From an uncultured Verrucomicrobiota bacterium (GTDB lineage Bacteria > Verrucomicrobiota > Kiritimatiellia > CAIVKH01): 8,990 bases of DNA. The stretch lies in contig CALBHI010000502.1 in NCBI GenBank assembly GCA_937894535.1, positions 1 through 8,990 on the forward strand. Direction: 5' to 3'. Below are positions 6,838-8,990 of this stretch, in pieces (position 1 is the stretch's first letter; each line of letters starts with the position of its first letter). The notes beneath the pieces are model-generated. The model searched no databases. It worked only from the letters and a program-made list of their open reading frames with translations, and was not told where the DNA came from. Position numbers and translations under genes: made by a program.

Positions 6838-8466
6838 ATGGCGCGTGTTAACTTGATCCTGCTATCGCTCAGACTTTTCCTGGCTGTCGGCGTAACACCG
6901 GTCCTGGCCAACACGGTATTCATCCACCCCGTGCCGGTTCTTCATGCCGCGTTGCCAACGGGAACGACCCATCAGGTCGAAACCTCCACCAACGGCATCG
7001 TTTGGAATCCCTCGGGGGTGCTGGTGTCGGGCAGCGGGGTGACCAATTCGGTTCGGCTGGATATGCTGCCGATGAACATCCAGTACCGCTATGTCCAGGT
7101 CGGCACCACTTCGGTGGTGCTACCTGCGGTCACCTCCGCATTGAGCCTCAGCAACTACTTTAAGCTGGCGGTTGAGGTGCATGTCCAGACCAAGACCTCG
7201 CTGGTCCAGGACACCTGGACGCTCCGACGCATCACCTTTCCCGATCTCAACGGTCATTTCCTGCACGCGTTCCGTTTCCCCACGCAGCAGGTCGAGGCGA
7301 TCCGGGCTTATGAGCCCGGAAAGCCCATGGAACGCGCCACGGTTGCCAACTATGCCGCGAATCCGACCAGCGTCAGCCTGGGCGGATTCGGGCCGGTGGC
7401 CGATGACATGCCGCCGCTTTACCGCGACGGATTCATGGCCACGGCCTGCGACTGGTTTTTCCATCGGGACGGATCCAATGCCGCGGCAGCCGGCGAGTGT
7501 TATGAACTGGCCGGACCCATGGGCCTCACCACGGTGATGGTGTCCGATGTGGCGTTCGCCCCGACCGGGACCTGTGCGAGCGGGCTGAGCTACTTCGATA
7601 TCGGACAAGCCGCCTATACCAACCTGTTTATCGAGTCCGGTGGTTATGGAACGGCCACCTACCGGCTGGTGCCCGCGCCGGTTTCCGGAAACGTGAAGAT
7701 GTTTGTTGCCGCTAGCAGCGCGTTCACCTTTTCCCTGACCCCCTACAACTACCGGGCGGGCGTACATTCGTTGGAGGTGCAGTTTGCGGGGGGAGCCTGG
7801 TCCAATCTGCCCCGATCCCTGGGGAACCGATTCGACTATGTTGGACTCATCAATGCGTTTCCCATGCAGGCGCGGATCACCAGCCGTTTCGGTGAGGTCG
7901 TTTCGTTTCCCCCGATCAACGTGATCACGACCGGTGCCCGGTATGTCGCCTCGAGCCAGTTCACGGTATTCCCGGATTTGGAAACGAAGCCGGAATGGAT
8001 CCTGTCGCCGATCTATGTGAACGATTTCAGCCGCATCCTGGGCGACCGGTGGTCCTTTACGCCGTTTGGCGGTGTGACGTTCAATCCAACCAACCCCGGG
8101 GCCGCGTATCAGGGGTCGGCTGGCTTGTCGATCACCAATCTGGCCACCTCAAGCGGATTCATTCTCGGTGCGCCGCGCCGGTTTACTACGCCTCCCGATG
8201 GCCTGCTGGAGTTCGCGATCCGTTCCGGTACCACCGGAGTCCTTGATAACGTGAACCTTCGCGTGGATGGCTTCACGTCCACCAGTACCAGTACCAATTC
8301 CAGCCTGATCCGATTGCCGACCATCACCACGAACTGGCAGATCCTGCGCATCCCGCTCGGACCGGCGAAGACGCCGCCACGCATCGGCTCGATCTTTGTG
8401 ATCAATCATTCCGCATCATCCAGCGCCTCGCTCCGTCTGGATTCCATCTTCTTCCGCCAACCGTGA
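6838..8466 (+). CDS. Secreted modular expansin-like protein
   Basis: Of 542 residues, 1-24 form a signal peptide (hydrophobic LILLSLRLFLAVGV, cleavage after VLA). Residues ~25-95 are a short beta-rich module (VETSTNGIVWNP), like those repeated in Verrucomicrobiota secreted proteins. Residues ~166-278 match the double-psi beta-barrel D1 of bacterial expansins, and ~279-380 the D2/CBM63 domain. By eye, against Bacillus subtilis EXLX1 as I remember it, these align: RATVANY with GYATYT, CYELAGPMGLTTVMVSD with the YLEVEGPKGKTTVYVTD strand, YFDIG with LDLS, YRLVPAPVSGNVKMFV with WRVVKAPITGNFTYRI, and ARITSRFGEVV with VRMTDIRGKVV. Asp237 and Asp254 match the essential Asp pair; the Tyr after the first Asp is absent (SDVAF). 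In D2 the cellulose-binding Trp pair reads Phe296-Thr297. Residues ~391-542 look like a jelly-roll carbohydrate-binding module with a Ser/Thr-rich loop. Expansins loosen cellulose-containing walls without hydrolysis. No obvious link to the synthase operon. Confidence 0.72.
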   Translation: MARVNLILLSLRLFLAVGVTPVLANTVFIHPVPVLHAALPTGTTHQVETSTNGIVWNPSGVLVSGSGVTNSVRLDMLPMNIQYRYVQVGTTSVVLPAVTSALSLSNYFKLAVEVHVQTKTSLVQDTWTLRRITFPDLNGHFLHAFRFPTQQVEAIRAYEPGKPMERATVANYAANPTSVSLGGFGPVADDMPPLYRDGFMATACDWFFHRDGSNAAAAGECYELAGPMGLTTVMVSDVAFAPTGTCASGLSYFDIGQAAYTNLFIESGGYGTATYRLVPAPVSGNVKMFVAASSAFTFSLTPYNYRAGVHSLEVQFAGGAWSNLPRSLGNRFDYVGLINAFPMQARITSRFGEVVSFPPINVITTGARYVASSQFTVFPDLETKPEWILSPIYVNDFSRILGDRWSFTPFGGVTFNPTNPGAAYQGSAGLSITNLATSSGFILGAPRRFTTPPDGLLEFAIRSGTTGVLDNVNLRVDGFTSTSTSTNSSLIRLPTITTNWQILRIPLGPAKTPPRIGSIFVINHSASSSASLRLDSIFFRQP

Positions 8467-8638
8467 CGGTGATGCGCTGACGCCGCTGTATCGGGAATCT
8501 CGCACCATAAGGTCTTGGATGATGCGCAACAGACCTTGCTTCTGACGGGGTGGGGTGGGCGTCGATAAAGAGCCCGGCTGCGTGATCCTTGGTTGCTCGC
8601 CGCCCCCGACGCGGAAACAAAATCATGCGTCGCCTTGC
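8467..8638. other. Intergenic spacer between expansin-like and DUF2023 genes
   Basis: No supported gene. It holds a short inverted repeat (8509-8537, listed separately) and three G-runs at 8547-8559. Minus-strand reading frames here have no recognisable domain and run into the expansin-like gene, so I treat them as chance. Confidence 0.5.
8509..8537 (+). terminator. Possible weak terminator hairpin after the expansin-like gene
   Basis: Perfect 7-bp inverted repeat AAGGTCT (8509-8515) and AGACCTT (8531-8537) with a 15-base loop, 42 bases after the stop codon. The following bases (TTGCTTCT) are only moderately T-rich, and the stem is short with few G-C pairs, so intrinsic termination is doubtful. 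Confidence 0.3.
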
Positions 8639-8670
8639 TTGACATGCAAAACACATGAATGCACTGTAAT
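8639..8670 (+). promoter_or_regulatory. Candidate promoter of the DUF2023 gene
   Basis: A perfect TTGACA (8639-8644) lies upstream of TGTAAT (8665-8670, five of six matches to TATAAT). The 20-base gap is longer than the 16-18 preferred by sigma-70, so the -35 may be coincidental. The -10-like box ends seven bases before ATG 8678, which would place transcription start at or next to the ATG. No Shine-Dalgarno is seen before this ATG, consistent with a leaderless or near-leaderless mRNA. Confidence 0.4.
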
Positions 8671-8677
8671 CCCATCC

Positions 8678-8990
8678 ATGAATTTAGACGTCTTTTACCA
8701 TTTGTTGTACGAGCACAGCCGCGGGTTGCGGGATCTGGCGCTCTACACCATCGCCCCGGAGCAGCAGGATGCCGTGGAGGCGGAGTTGCGTGGGGAAGGG
8801 GTGGACTACCTGTTCCGGCCGATTGAGGATGGCCGGATGAACGTGTATTTCGGGCACCGGGCCTGTGTGGACGTGGTGCGTTCGTTCGGGTCCTGTCCGC
8901 ATTGCCGGCTGACCCCGGAGCAGGACTTCATGCTGGGCATCATGCTCGGCTACGATCGCACGCGGCAGTGCGAACGCTACATCGGCCGCA
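8678..8990 (+). CDS. DUF2023-family protein, 3' truncated by window end
   Basis: The first 104 codons are visible and the frame is still open at the window edge. The protein matches the DUF2023 (PF09633) pattern as I recall it: N-terminal VFYHLLYEHSRGLRDLALYT, a central GVDYLFRPI..GRMNVYFG, and the strongly conserved end DFMLGIMLGYDRTRQCERY. The family is about 100-120 residues, so almost the whole protein is present. It has no signal peptide or membrane segment, so it is a small cytosolic alpha/beta protein. Function is unknown; I recall homologues often beside flavodoxin genes, which makes the next gene downstream worth reading. A CPHC motif (Cys73, Cys76) just before the conserved end is a feature I do not recall as family-wide. 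ATG 8678 is the start because it gives the family's usual N-terminus; the upstream ATG 8655 reads into a stop after four codons. Confidence 0.75.
   Translation, partial: MNLDVFYHLLYEHSRGLRDLALYTIAPEQQDAVEAELRGEGVDYLFRPIEDGRMNVYFGHRACVDVVRSFGSCPHCRLTPEQDFMLGIMLGYDRTRQCERYIGR

Noticed and set aside
8281..8310. AGTACC-like hexamer repeat encoding a Ser/Thr-rich run in the expansin-like protein
   Set aside because: Only two to three units. It reads as a surface loop within the C-terminal module and is not a meaningful repeat array.
8547..8559. GGGG-T-GGGG-T-GGG run as a G-quadruplex
   Set aside because: Only three adjacent G-runs; no fourth run close by on the same strand.
8559..8612. Inverted repeat GCGTCG / CGACGC as a terminator
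   Set aside because: Six-base arms separated by 42 bases, with no T-tract; readily expected by chance in GC-rich DNA.
8402..8675. Two overlapping minus-strand open frames (84 and 89 codons) in the last spacer
   Set aside because: No recognisable motif, Arg-rich composition, overlap with the 3' end of the expansin-like gene, and no convincing ribosome site.

Overview
The window carries most of an operon for a multidomain lipid/polyketide synthase of the polyunsaturated-fatty-acid (Pfa) / 'secondary lipid' type, then an apparently unrelated secreted expansin-like protein, then the start of a DUF2023 gene. All genes are on the + strand. DNA is GC-rich, with a strong G/C preference at third codon positions. 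The organism is most likely a member of the Verrucomicrobiota or a close PVC relative. That is inference: it rests on the N-terminal 'ETSTNG..W' module of the secreted protein, which looks like the short beta-sandwich modules common in Verrucomicrobiota secreted proteins, and on general codon style. No rRNA or other phylogenetic marker is present.

Region 1 (about 3-6747) is the synthase operon. It begins inside a PfaA-like protein, of which only the last half-ACP and a complete ketoreductase (KR) are visible. A small membrane methyltransferase of the ICMT/PEMT type follows after 25 bases, then a freestanding ketosynthase (KS) after 64 bases. The last gene overlaps the KS gene by four bases (ATGA) and encodes an acyltransferase (AT), a double-hotdog dehydratase (DH) and a C-terminal phosphopantetheinyl-transferase-like segment. 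Together the visible domains could load an extender unit, condense, reduce the beta-keto group and dehydrate it. No enoylreductase, chain-length factor or release domain is visible, so the product is more likely a polyene or unsaturated chain if nothing upstream or elsewhere supplies those steps. The embedded methyltransferase could O-methylate the product.

Region 2 (6838-8466) is a secreted, modular, expansin-like protein: signal peptide, a short beta-rich module, the two expansin domains, and a C-terminal jelly-roll-like module. It would loosen or bind cell-wall polysaccharide rather than hydrolyse it. Its codon use is less GC-biased near the start than that of the synthase genes.

Region 3 (8467-8990) is a 211-base spacer with a possible hairpin and a promoter-like element, then the first 104 codons of a DUF2023-family gene cut by the window edge. 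There is no tRNA, rRNA, CRISPR array or insertion sequence in the window.
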